Shown here: one piece after another, positions 21,519 through 34,322 of the stretch | Position numbering within the stretch: the stretch's first letter is position 1 | How the letters are laid out: the number at the start of each line of letters is the position of its first letter | NCBI GenBank assembly: GCA_001683735.1 | Contig: LUGG01000013.1 | Span: forward strand, 310,001-374,000 | DNA: 64,000 nucleotides | Source of the DNA: Grifola frondosa | Lineage: Eukaryota > Basidiomycota > Agaricomycetes > Polyporales > Grifolaceae | Direction of reading: 5' to 3' | Program-made: the position numbers and the translations under genes | Notes under the pieces: model-generated | What the model saw: only the letters and a program-made list of their open reading frames with translations | Database searches by the model: none | Told to the model about the DNA's origin: nothing

Positions 21519-23553
21519 ATGTCGATGAATCCACCTCATATCCTCATCGCCCGCAACTCACGGGGACCAAATATCATCAACCCATCCGCCTCCCTCAGTT
21601 CCCCGACCGAGACACACGCAGCCGCAGCGGGCATTTTCAGGTCTGCTGCCTCCCCGCCGTGGTACCTCGAGGAGTGCGAGTCCGACGAGATGGTCTCCGC
21701 GCTCAGTATCGATGGAGACTTTGAAGACCCCATCGAGCTCGATGAGACCTTCACCCGGAACAGTAGCTTTGCCGGCACTGTCAAGATTGTCGTCGAGTCC
21801 ACCACATTCTGGTGAGTGTACAAGCCGCGTTGCTCCAAGTCTCGCTTGGGTCGCTCGCGAATGTCCCTTGTGGCGCGTATCTGCCCATGCGAGGGTGGAG
21901 CAGCGTAGGTGCCGTAGTGCTTTGGTTCGAGCACCCAGCCGACAGACTTTCCTTCAAGGGCCCACAAGGAAGTACTCTACTTCGCATCAGCCTTCTTCCA
22001 AGCTGCACTCAGTGGTGAGTGGGCGGAGACGGGGTCGGGGTCGGGGCGTCCGCCCTCTATGTCCTCCGTCATCACCATCTCCCAGCCGCCCTCCGTGCCC
22101 AAGGGTCCTGGCAAGTCCAAGCTCGAAACGCACTCCGAGATCACTTTCGCGCCCATGGATTCGGATATAGAGCCCGACGAGCTCGAGCTAGACGTCGATC
22201 TGAACGGCGAGTTATCCGAGAGCGACACGAACGTGGCGGATGTGAGCCCGGAGGAGAAGGCCAAGGCGCGCGAGAGCAGCCTCAACAAGCTTGAGAAGTC
22301 CGCCCCGACCACCCCTACAAGCACCATCTCGCACGACGAAGACGCGAAGGCTACGGATATCAATACAGACACTGAGTATGGTAAGCCACTGCGGCAGAAT
22401 TTGCGTCGGCATACACGCGAAAAGCGGCCAGACGCCATCATCGTCCTGAAGGAGGAAAAGGTGGCTATATGCGCTTCTCGGATGTCGTAGTACAGCTTTA
22501 CGCTCAATACGGGTATTTCAGGCCAACACTTTCCACGACTTCCTCAAATTCGTTTATCCCCAGTAAGCTTCCGTTCCGCTGTCCCCACTCTTTGGTTCTC
22601 ACAAACACCAGCCTAGTGTGCACGATCACCTGGAACAACGTCGAGGGGCTCATGAACATTTCGCACAAGCTGCACGTTGCCGCGCTGCAGAAGGAATGCC
22701 TCACGTTCCTGCTCACGCATGCAGCAGGACGTCCACTCAAGGCGATGCGCATCGCGGAGCTCTTCGACGAAGAGGAACTCTACCGCGAGTCCAGCCGCTT
22801 CGTACTTGACAATCCTGGCGGCTGGTCCGAGGAGGAACTCGGCACCCTCAGCCAGGAGACGCTCCTCAAGCTTGAGAAGAGGTGAGCTGAAGTCGTGAAT
22901 CGTGTGCGTGTTTTCCTGAGCTGACTATATGCGTGCTCTCGCGCAGACGGACGTGGTTTCTCGAGCGTGTCCTGAAGCTCGGGCTCGTGCAGGTCGCCAA
23001 AGAATACCAATGCGTGAGTGCCGTACGCCGGTCTTCAGCATACGTCATATACACCTCATATTTCATGCAGTGCTTGTCTTGCCCCGACCCCGCCACATGC
23101 GCACGTCTGCTAGAGGAGAAGTGGCGTCAGGCCTACCAGGCAGTCTTTCGCTTCGGCACGTTACCCGCTCTCGTATTTCCCTTCCCATCTCACCTTGTTT
23201 TATCACAGGTCCATGCCAACCATCAATGGTATTTCGGTATCTGCGCACCCTGGAAGGGGTCAGCCCGCCGCTCTCGTTGACACACCTCAGCTGCCAAACT
23301 ACCGCAAAGGCTTTCATCGCCACGCGTAAGTATCAGTCTACATCTCGCCAGTGCCGCTGATCATCTGTGCCTTCCAGTGTTCGATCGCATGTTCTCCCTC
23401 GGGGTCCGCGGCAGCGGCACCGACACTGCGCCGCTCGGCGCGCGGGTCGCCGCCGTCGCAAATGCATCAACAGGGCCTCGTCGCCACTTCTTGTATTGCA
23501 CACTTAAGAGCGAGACACATACCCGAGGGAAGCGATCCCGCGAACTATCCTGA
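21519..23553 (+). CDS. BTB/POZ domain protein
   Basis: Exons 21519-21811, 21959-22460, 22522-22562, 22612-22881, 22947-23013, 23071 to about 23157, 23209-23325 and 23378-23553. The BTB fold is seen in GTVKIVVESTTFWAHKEVLY followed by FASAFFQAALSGEWAE, resumed after an acidic, low-complexity insert (about 22080-22420) by PDAIIVLKEEK, ANTFHDFLKFVYP and NISHKLHVAALQKECLTFLL. Downstream is a helical BACK-like segment (AMRIAELFDEEELYRESSRF) and KEYQC...CPDPATCARLLEEKWRQAY. BTB proteins dimerise and often recruit substrates to Cullin-3 ligases; the partner here is unknown. The donor of exon 6 and the frame of the last exon are uncertain: two readings compete there. The start ATG 21519 is the first in frame. 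Confidence 0.7.
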
Positions 23554-23995
23554 GCCACGACACCTCCGTTTCCTCTCCCTCGATACCCACCTATATAATT
23601 CTAATGTTATCGTTCTCTGCGCCTTACCCTCATTGGAACTTGTTTATGGATCCCAGCGGACAGACGTATGTATAGTAATGTTTCCAGAGTTAGGATGGTA
23701 TACATATTTATAGGAGCGGAGGGTATAGATAATCTGCGTGGGCTATATACGAATGCGTCGTAAAAATGCAAGGAATGGTAGGCGGGACGCCAGCCAGCGT
23801 ATCATCAAGCAAGGTCGTCCGATCATCGACATATGAATTAACCAAAAGAAGGAGCGCACCAAAGGGAATAATGAGGGCATGCATGGGTGGTCTTACATGA
23901 CGGCTAGGGTCTACAGCGCTACATCCCACATAAAAATACTCTGAAAGACAGACGACTGAAGATAGTAGATATAGAATTAGTGATGAACACTTTCA
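23554..23995. other. Convergent 3' intergenic region
   Basis: About 440 bp between the ends of the BTB gene and the LIM-RhoGAP gene, which converge. No gene or repeat is seen. Confidence 0.45.
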
Positions 23996-26900
23996 TTACC
24001 GTGAGGGGGGCGGTTGGTCGAAGACGGACGGGGCGTTCTCGACGAGATACTCTATGCAGAGCGCCTTGCCTGCCATGTCGCTGAACTCTGCTCCGGGATC
24101 TCGCGATCGCATGAGTGTAGCTGCAACACATCCAGACGAGTCTTCAGTATCAGACGACACAATGACATCCAGAATACGTACGGCCAAAGACCACTCCAAG
24201 GTTCCTGGCGTGCATTAGGTTCTTGTCACTGTTCTCACGTACCCTGTTGTGCAAGCTCGATTCAAGTTACAATCAAGACGTGATTACACCATACCTATGC
24301 AGATGAAGCATCATTGCCCGCGTGGTGTAGTAATGTTCCTGTGGCAGCTCCTTCACAAGTTCCTGGAACGTCCTACTTTTGATCGCTTGGTCGCGGATGC
24401 TCGTCGCGTTGACGAATTCTTCGTGCAGGGCATGCGTGAAAAGGGGGTTTGGCAATGAACGGAAGTACGTCTTAAGAACGGAGGTGACACTGCATATGTC
24501 GTTGAATCGCTCTGTATCGCGCAGATCGAATGCTTGATAATCACCACGCTCAAAGAGCTGTGTGATTGTCTTTGATTGACCTGCGCCCCCGGTCTTGCGA
24601 TAGATACCCTCATACTCCAAAGCTGGACGCAAAATCAGATAGTGTACCTTATAAGTAGAACTTGAAAGAAAACCGACCAAGCCCGTCGACTGCATCGATA
24701 CACTTCTCTACGATTACGGGAATAAACCGACGCTCATTCCTCGAGTCCGCGCGTACTTGCTCTATGAGATCACGTCCAAACATTGATGGAGCTGACAAAT
24801 TGTTGTTGGCTTAGACATCAAAGGGAAGAACTGGAACCATACATAGCAACTTACGCAGGGGTGCAATTGATGGGGCATGATGCTCTTCGCGAGGATTAGA
24901 AGTCTGTTGTGAGCATGGCAGATTGACGTGGTGAATGCATCGAGTATGAACAGCAATGTTGCAATCTAAAACACAGGCGGGTTTAATTAGGAGTCAAGAA
25001 CCATCAAATGTAAAGTACCTACTCGCACAGCGAAATTGGGAACCCCACATTTTATCGCCACAATGATCGCATCGTGCGACACGGAGAACGCTGACTTGCT
25101 GGAAAATATGCTCCATGCGGCTCTTTGGTTTATTGTTGTCAGTGCCAGGAACGGCAGCATTCTCTTTGGGCGCTTTCGAGCCCCATTTGATGAACTTCGG
25201 CGGTCTGAACTGTGGGCCAGGGGCATCTGCATTATCCGGCCTGGATACTTTGACAAACTTGGACTCCGCAGATTCTTCGCTAGCCGCGAGCGTGGACGAA
25301 GAAAGAGAATGGGAGAGCATCGGGGGAGATCTAGCCCTATCCAGCGAGTTTCCATGTTTATGTCGTAGCACAGTCTCCTGTTTCGTATATGCAGATTCGA
25401 CTGTCGTATTTTCCACCCGGCGCACGTATTGGGCATTAAGCTGCGCAAGTTCTTCATTGCGGGCATTAAGGACTGTAGTTTCTTCCAGGAAAGCGTCACG
25501 AGAAGCCTTCAATTCAGCTATCTCACGCATCAAAGTCTCCCGCTGCTCCGTGAGAGGGATCAGCTCATGCTGATACTGTGTCTTGATATTATCGAAACGC
25601 ATAGAGAGAGCTGTACCGATTGAGGCACCACTTTCTTCACTGTCTGCCACCAGGGTGGATCTGTATTCAAGGCCAATGAGCACATGTCCTTCAGGAGGTC
25701 ATTGCTGAGTGGGACCTACGAATTTGATGCTGATAGCTGTTCTACTTCCGCAAGCGTCATGTCGCGCATCGCCTTCAGCTTCGAGACATCCTTCTCCAAC
25801 GAAGAAAGATTATCACGGAGCTCACGAGAAAGTTGCCTCTGTGCTTCCTGTCGTTTGGTGTCACCCGAAATAGCAGTCAATCGCACAGCTTGGCCTGATA
25901 AGAGCACTCTCAGGCGAGTGACTTCAGCCTCTGCATCCCGTCGAGCCTTCAGTTCCCGGTCGTACTCGGTCTGCGCAACGGTGAGCCCATCCATATACTG
26001 CTGACTGGCCCTCTGTGGAAGTCAAATGAGTACACCCCGCACCATCTGAATGCAAACCCACCGACCTTCATCCCGTCAATGTTCCGCTTTAGCTCGTTGT
26101 ACTCTTCCCTTCGCTGATCCAGCAGCATGATGACCGACTGAGCAAAGTCTATATCGAGGCACACTTGCACAACGCCCCGCTCCGCAGCGAAAGCCACCGC
26201 CTCCTGTAAGTGACGTTTGATGCTGTCCGATGTATCAGACCGCGCCATCTTCGCCCCCGCGTCGTCAGGTGCTGTGACCGTAATGCGCGCCACTCCCCGG
26301 GCGTTGGCAGATGCGTCACGGCTCGCCGCCACATTCGAACCAAACCTATCCTGGCGGGTCCGCCGCGCGTCGAGCGACGGGCGTGTGTCGGCAAAATCCG
26401 AGCCTGCCGAGGAATAGTCGGTGATGGAAAAGTGTGAGGACTCTGAACTGCCATCGACGCTGCCACGCCCCGCGCCGAGGCTTGAATGACCCTTCGATGA
26501 GGCATGGCCATGTGAGGAAGACGATAACGATGGGCTCGCAGTGTCCTCCCTCTCGCGGGATAGGTCCCGATGCTTCGTGTCAACCCGATCAGAGTACATG
26601 GCCCCAGATCCTAATACGGTGATTTCGCTCGAGGGGGTCGACATCGGAGCAGGACCAGTCATCCCTGATGGGGTGAGTGTGAGGTCGAGCATGAGCTTCC
26701 CGTCTCCCTTAATTCCCACGAACTGGTCGGGCGACTTAAGGCCGCCGATGTCCATAGACTTCAGCAAGTCGGAGAAGTCTCCACCACCCATCGATATCCG
26801 GATGGGTGGCAACGCAGGGGCAATGAACGTTGCAATGGAAGTGCGCTCAACGGGCGATGACTCAGGCGACTCCGACGTCCACTCGCTGTCGGGCCGGCCG

Positions 26901-29452
26901 TCGTGGCTAATGTCAATCGTGTCCACCCAAAGAGTCGGAGTGCGGCTGTTCCCCCTTTCCGCCTCGTCCTTTGGCGGGAGCGTGGGCAGGCGCTGCTTGG
27001 AGTGGCCAGCACTCCCCGCTTCCTCGCTCTCGGCCTCCGTGTCTGTCCCGCTCTCAATCCCATGGGGTACATCAACGTGGTGTGAGGGAGATGGCGGCAC
27101 GGATCCGCTCCCCGGGCGGGAGTGAAGCTCGAGATCGCCGTTGGATGACCTGCTGTTCCGAAGTGGGGGAGGACTGGCGCGGGGCCTGTCGTCAAAAGAC
27201 CTCTGAGGCCGTATAGTGTTACCATTGAGCAGATTAAGACTGGGTGGCCGTCGTCCTGCTAGGCCGCGCGGTGTACTCCGGGCGGAGCCAGCGGCACCCA
27301 CGGAATCGTATCTCGGAGGAGCAGCCTCTGAGGTGGCGAGCGTACGACGCGGGCCTCAAAGGGTTCGGCAAGACTGCTAGAACGTACAGGTACGCGGTCT
27401 AAAGTGAGGCTAGGACGGGAGAGCGCAGAAGGGTGATCCGGGATATGTTCAGAATATGTGCTGGACGAGGCGGAGCGTGCACGGCCGGCGGTAACACGCT
27501 GGGAATCGGAAAGCAGGTGCAAAGAGGAGCCGGGAGAATGTGTAGGGACAGGTGAAGGGGTATTGTTCCGTGGAGGTATGAGGCTAGCACTATCAGCATA
27601 AGGCGGCGGGAAAGAGGTCTGCTCTTCCGAGGAGAAGTACTCTCGCAGGGGAGACTCACGTCCATGTATATGCAGCGGTGCAGTCGGAGGGAGCGACTTC
27701 GTGAATGCGAGGGACATTGCCGGGTTGATTGAGCGACGTCTATCTTTGCGAGATGCATCTGATACGGTCAAACCATTGCTGACGCTCGCCCCATTTGTGC
27801 TGAGGGAGATGCTGCTTGAAGGTGAGCGTAGAACCGGGTTCGTCGGACGCATACTGCTATCGAAACTCTTGCGCTTCTGCAACGCCTGCGCATCTAGCCC
27901 ATCGGAAGGCACCGCGAGGGTGTCCATTCTCGTAACGGGCGAAGAACTGGATCGAGGGTGGTCTGTCGGAGAGCTGCACGGTGATGGTGCGGTAGATGGT
28001 CGCGTCATGGTAGGTGAGGAAGGTAGGCCCATCATGCACATGCTTGAATTCCTTTTAGATATGGAAGGAGGCGTCGTGAGCGTCCCGGGGAGGACGGCGA
28101 GGGTATTGAGGCAGCCCGTGTGTTGTGCTCTTGGCGGCCGGGAACAGGTTGTTGTTTACCTGTCGCTGATGATGTCGAAGCCGATCCGCGTCCTGAGGAA
28201 GATGGATGGGTGGTGCGGTCGGCATCCGTGTGATTGCGTGCTGATCAGAATCGGAGCGGGACAAAGGCTTCGCACCGGTATGTGATGCCGTGGTGGACAC
28301 CGCTGGGGAACCGGTGTCGCTGGAACGCGCCTGCGATTGTGGCGACACTTGTGATGAGCTCGTCTGAGATGTCATGAATCATCAGTATCGTGAAGCAACA
28401 AGAAGATACATAAATCGCGCACCCCATTTGTTTGTGGCTCTCGCGCGATTTCATTCCGAAGTTTGCTCGCATCCCTACCCACAGCGGGATTTCCGGCGAG
28501 CCCAGCTGCGGCTTTCTCTCTCCCACTCTCTCCTTTTTCTCTCTTTCCCGGCGCTCAGCATGGCGCCGTGCGGGCGACACGTTCGCCGTGACAGTCCATG
28601 CAATAGATGCCCTGGCTTGTCTTTGCGAATACGAGCTCGTCAATCCGGTTCTTGCATACCTTACACTTGAAGCAGTGTGCGTGATACGAATCTTCACCTG
28701 TCATAATCGCCTCGTCCAGGATAGGCTGTTTGCACACGTTACAGCAGTAGGAGCAATTAGCGCAAATGGGAGAGCCGTCCGAGAGCAGGAGTAAGTTGGT
28801 ATCTGCAGTGACCTGGTTTTGGCATTTGGCACACTTGAAACAGTCAACATGGAAGAAAGATTGACTGGAAGCAATGATGTCAGTCAATGTGATTGCGTGG
28901 TACAATCAAGTTCGATGGAACATCCAGACTATGTCCCGGAAAATAAACCCAAATATCGCGAGCTCCAGTCACCTAGTCTTGAGTGTGCAGCACATGAAGA
29001 GTCTTCAACGCACAAGTAGTGCGTGTGCAACCTAGATAGTAGAGCACATATGGAAGCGATGACACCTCATTTCGTCCACAGGCGCGAAGCAAAGCTATCA
29101 TACTAAGGAATATGCATTGGGAAGGGAACAAGTCTGGCAGAGAACGGGAAAGACACGAGCTCCCGCGGTATGAAGCATCTTGAGCGCGCAAGACACGCGG
29201 AAGGAAGCCAGAATGTGTATACAATGGCATAGGTAGCAACCGCACATCTGGAGGACGGTAACGCCGCAGTTGGCGCACCAGCAAGATAACCAGGTCCTAG
29301 TCCAGAAGAACACGGTATACTCACCCAAAAGCAACTACCACACCGCCATTCTCGTCAACCACGGAGTTCTTGCATCCCGGGCAGAACCTATTATCTGACA
29401 ATAGCGCTGAATCAGAGGCAGCAGCACTGTTCTGGGATGCGACGTCTGTCAT
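23996..29452 (-). CDS. LIM-C1-RhoGAP protein (Rho GTPase-activating)
   Basis: The first exon (29452-29325) encodes MTDVASQNSAAASDSALLSD then RFCPGCKNSVV, the start of LIM domain 1. The next exon completes it and adds LIM 2 (HVDCFKCAKCQNQV, CSYCCNVCKQPI, HAHCFKCKVCKNRI, GIYCMDCHGERVAR). A long Ser/Pro-rich region (about 28370-26200) and a coiled coil (about 25990-25400) follow. Near 25100-24890 is a C1 zinc finger (RCDHCGDKMWGSQFRCA, CNIAVHTRCIHHVNLPC). The C-terminus is a RhoGAP domain: PSMFGRDLIEQV, EGIYRKTGGAGQ with the arginine finger, FRSLPNPLFTHALHEEFV and NLMHARNLGVVFG, ending before TAA 23996-23998. It should switch off Rho/Cdc42-type GTPases in polarity and cell-wall control (Rga/Lrg family). 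There is a one- or two-base frame break just after the second LIM domain (about 28570). Confidence 0.87.
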
Positions 29453-31230
29453 GAGTGCTGAAGGGCGATAGGGAAGCCAGTATCAAGACCGCCGTATGAA
29501 CAGAGAGATCCAAGGAAGAAGGGAAGAGATATGTTGAGCTCCGCGAAAGCCAAGGAAGACGAGCTAGAAGAGGGCGCGCGCGCTGCGCCTGAACTTGAAT
29601 GTCTAGGTGTGTGAAGCTGGACGACGCGCACGCCGGTGGGGGAGGGAGAGCGGAAGAGAAGGACGAGGCTTTCTGGAGCCCTGGCAGACGAGGAGAGCGA
29701 TGAGGAGCAGTGGGGGAAAGGCGAGCAGGGGAGCTGGTCTATTCTGGCGACCGCGCTATGTGTCCATCATCAACAGACATAAACACAAGCGCCCTGCACG
29801 TGCTGTCGCGTCGCGCTCAATCCTTCAACCTTCTCGCGCTCACCATATCGTCCCCCGCCCAAGCCACACACGCGCTGTCGGTTACGTCGGATGTCTGTCA
29901 GAGTTTCGCATCATCTCCAAGGCTTCGAGTGTTCTCCCACAATGAGCAGCCCTTCTATGTCCCACAAACCATATTTCGGTCTGCCCACCCGTGAGCATCA
30001 AGTACAGTTGTCATGGTGTTACAAATTCAAATGCCAAGGTACCGGGCACCGGACAATATTTTGCACACAGCGCTGCGCATTTTGCTCAGTTTGCTGTATT
30101 ATTCACGCGTATCGCAGTTAATTAGCACTGCACACTGCGGACGCTCCGATGCCGCTATAATTGCTGAGATAGGTATCTCTTTTACCATATCAGGAAATAA
30201 AGTCGGGCTTCATAAGGTCGACCAAAGGCGTCAAGCAGAAGTCAAGCAGATTCATGGCATAACCTAGCGAAGGTATAGATTCATCCTATAGCAGTTTATC
30301 ATCGCATGTCATACCTATTCGTGATGAGAAGTAACGTATACGAGTAACCCACGGCCGCACCCCGCAGAACACAAAGAACAAAAGTCAGCCAGAAACGTAA
30401 AACGAGAAGGTATGTACGAACACGCAATGATACAACACGGCATGCTGCGCTCCAATGCCGATTAAATCGCCGCGAGGCGAGTGCAGGTGGAAATCCAAGA
30501 AGAGAAAGGCAGAGAAGATCGTAAAGAAGGGAGGTAACTTCGAAGGCAGAATTTACCAACGGAAACAAGGAATGGGAGAAGAAATGAAGGAAGAAGTGAA
30601 TGCATTTCGTGCAAGACGGGACGGGACCGGTGAAAGAATGTGGGGCTGTACCGGCTAGCAACTCTGAGTGCGTATATGGATGCGGAGAGAAAGTGCGATT
30701 GCGCGACAAAATAAACAGCAGAAAATAGCTACATATAACAGAACAGGACAAGAACAAGGGAAGGGCAAAGAGCTGCGAGTCCGGGAGGAAAGGCGGGCGA
30801 GTGGATCGTATCATATGTGCCATTGAGCCGGCTTTTGGAAGGCCGAGGGGAAAGAGCGGGACAGATGGGGTGATCGTGACGGGCGATTATGGACTGGATT
30901 GGGATTGCGGGGGTATATGGAAGCTGAATGGACTGCGTATGTACCGATGATCAAAGTAACAAGGGGAGAGGATAAGAGCAGACCAGCGAGCAGGCGAGGG
31001 TGCCGCAGCATGTGAACCAGAAAGATGAACAAGTGCAAGTACCCTAGCAGCGGCGCGCCGCAGCGAGTCTGCGCTCAACGAGATGACTACGACGATGCAG
31101 GACAAGCAAACAGGCAGCAAGTAGACAGAGAGGCAGAGGTAGACAGCCCGACGTTAGACTAGAAGGTATCGCGATAATGAAACGAGGCGTAGGCAAGTCC
31201 GACATGAATCCACGGCTTATTCCCACCCAG
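29453..31230. other. Long intergenic region
   Basis: About 1.8 kb containing the LIM-RhoGAP promoter and the 3' side of the NIF phosphatase gene 1. A hydrophobic ORF at 30299-30823 (minus) has no family features and no coding-like context. Purine-rich stretches at 30480-30620 explain the long open frames. Nothing else is recognised. Confidence 0.4.
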
Positions 31231-33097
31231 CTATAGGCCACCGTCGAGGACACCCCGCACGTCGTCCACCTGCCCGAGATCCGAGAGGAAAGGACACAAG
31301 TCGGTGAGTTCCGTATCGTGCGGATCGTTAAACCATGACGACACCGGAACGGCATTGTTGGGGTGGAAGATATACGAAGCTGGCGAGTTATCAATAATGA
31401 TCGTGTCTGATATCGGCCGGCCTAATTGCGATAGATCCTAGGAAATGCATGTGAGCAATATCCGCAGCAGGATAAGAACATGTGCTTACTTTGACATAAT
31501 TTCCTCTGTGATTGTAGCAGCTTTCGCGGAACAGTCGATGGGACACGACATGATGTATATCCAGCTTATCCAACACAGGGTCTGCATACTGTATAAAAGA
31601 GAAGCGTGCAAAGAGATCGATGAGCAACATGACCCTGCTGCACACACATTAGCGCGAACCTTGCTTAGACTCGCCGTGAATACGACGACTTCATAAATCT
31701 CGCCCATCCTCTTCAAAAAGTTATCGACCCCTGGTCGCTTGATCACATACACGTTGTGCCAATGATACTCGATCTCAACGGAACAACATAATCTCCTGCT
31801 GTATTGACTAGAAGAAGAAGCGTCAGAACCGACGATCACGGGTGAGGGACGATCGACGCATACCTTGAAACTACTATGTACCAACGTCTCATCAAGATCT
31901 AGTACAAGACACTTCCCCCAGCATGTTTGGGCGACAAAGGGGGCAGAAGAGGTTTCGGCACCCATCCTAAATGCGTCATCAGATGCATGAATGGACGGAC
32001 GCCCTACAACACTCACAGGACCAATGGGGATCCCCGCTCCCCGTTCATGATCAGCCGTTCCTCATCGTCCTCCGCCTCATCCATCGGCGTCACCTCCTCC
32101 AGCTCCTCATCCTCCGTGAAACTCGTCGACCCATCCGACTCGTCCGCCGAGTCCCGCGAGTGCCGCTTCGTGTGCTCATGCAACGACTCCTCGCCCGTCG
32201 AACCTGGCGGCTGCACCGCGCCCGACGTCACACCCTCCGTCTCATCCTGCGGAAGCAGTGACCTCGTCGGCGTGGGGGCACGATCACAGCTGGATCCGAG
32301 GGCTGCTCCGGTATGATAAGCGGCGCGAGCGGTGGGGGTATATCCTGCGATGGCGGTGCAGCAGATGTGCTCGCTTCCTCGTCAGCAGAGAGTCCTGGCT
32401 GCGTCGACGTCGACGGCTCGTCTTGTATGCGCACGGGAGCTGATTCGGGGCAGGCGGTAGCGCCTCAGCCTCCTTCGCCACTTGCTTCTCTTTGAGCACA
32501 GACGTGCTCGCCTCCGGTCTTGCTGCACGCGGCGCGGGCTTTTCGAGTTCCAGATCGTGTGCACGCGGGAGGGCCCGACGCAGGGCACGAGTGCATGGAG
32601 GAGCTTCGAGAGCAGCGAGCGCTTCTTGCGTGCGCGTCGGCTGGTGGTGGGTGCGCGTGGGCTCTCAGGCTCTGCGGTGCTCGACGTGGTGTGCGCGACG
32701 TCCGAGACGTCTTTGCGGCGCGCGTGGGTGCCCGTCAGGGTGGTATCTATCGAGCCCTTGTCCTTATCTGCTTCCGGCTTGTCCTTTCCAGAGGGCGGCG
32801 GGAGACGTGACGAGGAAGAGTGCTGAGGAGGGTCCTGCCCTGGATGGTCATCGTGCGGCGGGCCTGCAGAAGGTGTGCCGCCTGTAGCGCTGCCATTCGC
32901 TGCGTCGTTGGGGACGCTTTCCTGGTCGGCGGGGACGCTCTTTTCGCTGCCGTTTTGTGGAGGTGTCCCCTCTGCATTGGCCGGTTCTGAGTGTACTTCC
33001 TTCCCCTTCATGGGGTAAATCAGCGAGATACGAACACAGAGGCCTTCTTAGAGCATACCTGTGTACCTGTTGCGTCCGGAGAGGTTGCAGTGGCCAT
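31231..33097 (-). CDS. NIF/SCP-type HAD phosphatase, copy 1
   Basis: A short first exon [13 protein letters not shown] (33097-33059) joins to [13 protein letters not shown] after a 50-55 nt intron. A long disordered Ser/Pro/acidic N-terminal region follows, with a basic hydrophobic stretch [20 protein letters not shown] (about 32610-32560). The catalytic domain starts with [16 protein letters not shown] (DxDxT nucleophile), then [67 protein letters not shown] and [19 protein letters not shown], ending VDDVRG and TAG at 31231. The family dephosphorylates phospho-serine, as in Psr1/Nem1/CTD small phosphatases; the N-terminal basic-hydrophobic segment recalls Psr1-type plasma-membrane attachment. 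Frame breaks at the G run 32274-32278, the C run 32039-32042 and near 31915-31970 are each consistent with one missing G/C. A paralogue lies at 52210-54104. Confidence 0.82.
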
Positions 33098-33458
33098 GTG
33101 GTACTGCAGAGGGAACTCAGGGTATGTGACGGACGGGAACAACGACTTGGACAGCGTCGACGCAATGTGTTCTCGTGGAATTATTTCCATGTTTGGGACA
33201 GCAGTCGTTGTTTCACTCTTTTAATCGCGTGAGAATACGCTCAAAAAAGTGCGACAAACTTGGCCAGAATCGGAAATAACAAGATAACTTTATGCATGCA
33301 TGGGTCGTGTATTCTGATCACACTCTGAACTGTTCCGACATAAAGGATGCATCAATACGTAGTTGTTCCAATTTCTGTTTGCCGCAGTTGGCCCAGACTG
33401 GCCACGGAGTTTTCCGAGTCACGTTTGAAGACAAGCGGTTCGGACTCCGGAGTGTAAG
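33098..33458. other. Upstream flank of NIF gene 1 and MITE target
   Basis: The region 33350-33458 and the sequence after 34322 look continuous once the element is ignored, and both sides have short open frames, but no family could be recognised. Confidence 0.35.
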
Positions 33459-34314
33459 AGGACCCCTGAATATAAGAGGCAATGCCATATCAAATTTCGG
33501 ACAAATTTTGTACATTTTGACCCCTATGGCTTATTTTTTCCGGACAAAATGGCTCTTGGCGGCGCAAAACCCATATTTTTTCTCCGGACAAACCTCCATA
33601 TCAGTTGAGGTAGGCCTTATCTCCATCCGGACATTAATTGCGCCACCCGGCGCCACCTATTTCGGAAGTTATAGATTATATTATATATACTCTTAACAAT
33701 TATAAGTCTCGAATAATCTGAACACCAAAGAAGTCTATCCTGAAATAGTAACCACGTTAAAAACATTAATGCATTACACCCTGTGGCTCAGCAATGGCGC
33801 AGTGGTGAACAAATACATTCCTCCATCTATCTTCCCGCTGTTTTCTCCAGCTCCTTCCCGGCGTGCATCAGCTTACCGATGGCAGTGCACTATATGTTGA
33901 CTCCTCATCTCTCGAGACATTCCTCAAGTTACAAATTTTCATGGTGGCTGCTCAGGTGGCGGAAGCCATGAAGGCGCCAGTAAAGGCATATCGGAGAGGC
34001 AGAAAAAGGGATGTAAATGATTAGCAGTAGAAATGTATGTTGCTGTAGCGAATTTCATCTTGTATTAGCGAAATTGGTAGGCCCCATGGGCTAATCCGGA
34101 CAAAAATCGGCTCCCAGGAGGCCTTATCGTATAATCCGGACAAATTCATGAAAATTTAGGCCATATGTACAAACCCGGACAAAGGTCGCCGCGAAGCGGC
34201 GAGCCCTTATTTCATCCGGACAGAATGAACGAAAATCGGCCTATTTTATCCGGACAAATGTGCCCAAATTTCCGGCAAAAAAATATGGCATTTCGTCCTA
34301 TATTCAGGGGTCCT
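33459..34314. mobile_element. MITE with perfect 8-bp target-site duplication
   Basis: The ends AGGACCCCTGAATATA (33459-33474) and its reverse complement (34299-34314) are perfect 16-bp terminal inverted repeats, extended imperfectly by an ATGCCATAT word on each side. The flanks are identical: AGTGTAAG at 33451-33458 and at 34315-34322. About nine direct copies of TCCGGACAAA or close variants lie in the subterminal parts (33500-33640 and 34090-34260), all in the same orientation. Length is 856 bp with no transposase, so it is non-autonomous. The 8-bp duplication fits hAT or KDZ-type transposases; which one is inference. Confidence 0.9.
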
Positions 34315-34322
34315 AGTGTAAG

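Noticed and set aside
26541..27125. 194-codon plus-strand ORF
   Set aside because: Lies antisense to the Ser/Pro-rich exon of the LIM-RhoGAP gene and mirrors its codon bias.
30299..30823. 174-codon hydrophobic minus-strand ORF
   Set aside because: Arises from a purine-rich plus strand; hydrophobicity comes from CTT/TTC codons, with no family feature.
33795..33805. TGGCGCAGTGG inside the MITE, a match to the tRNA A-box consensus
   Set aside because: No B box or cloverleaf follows, so a SINE or tRNA origin is not supported.
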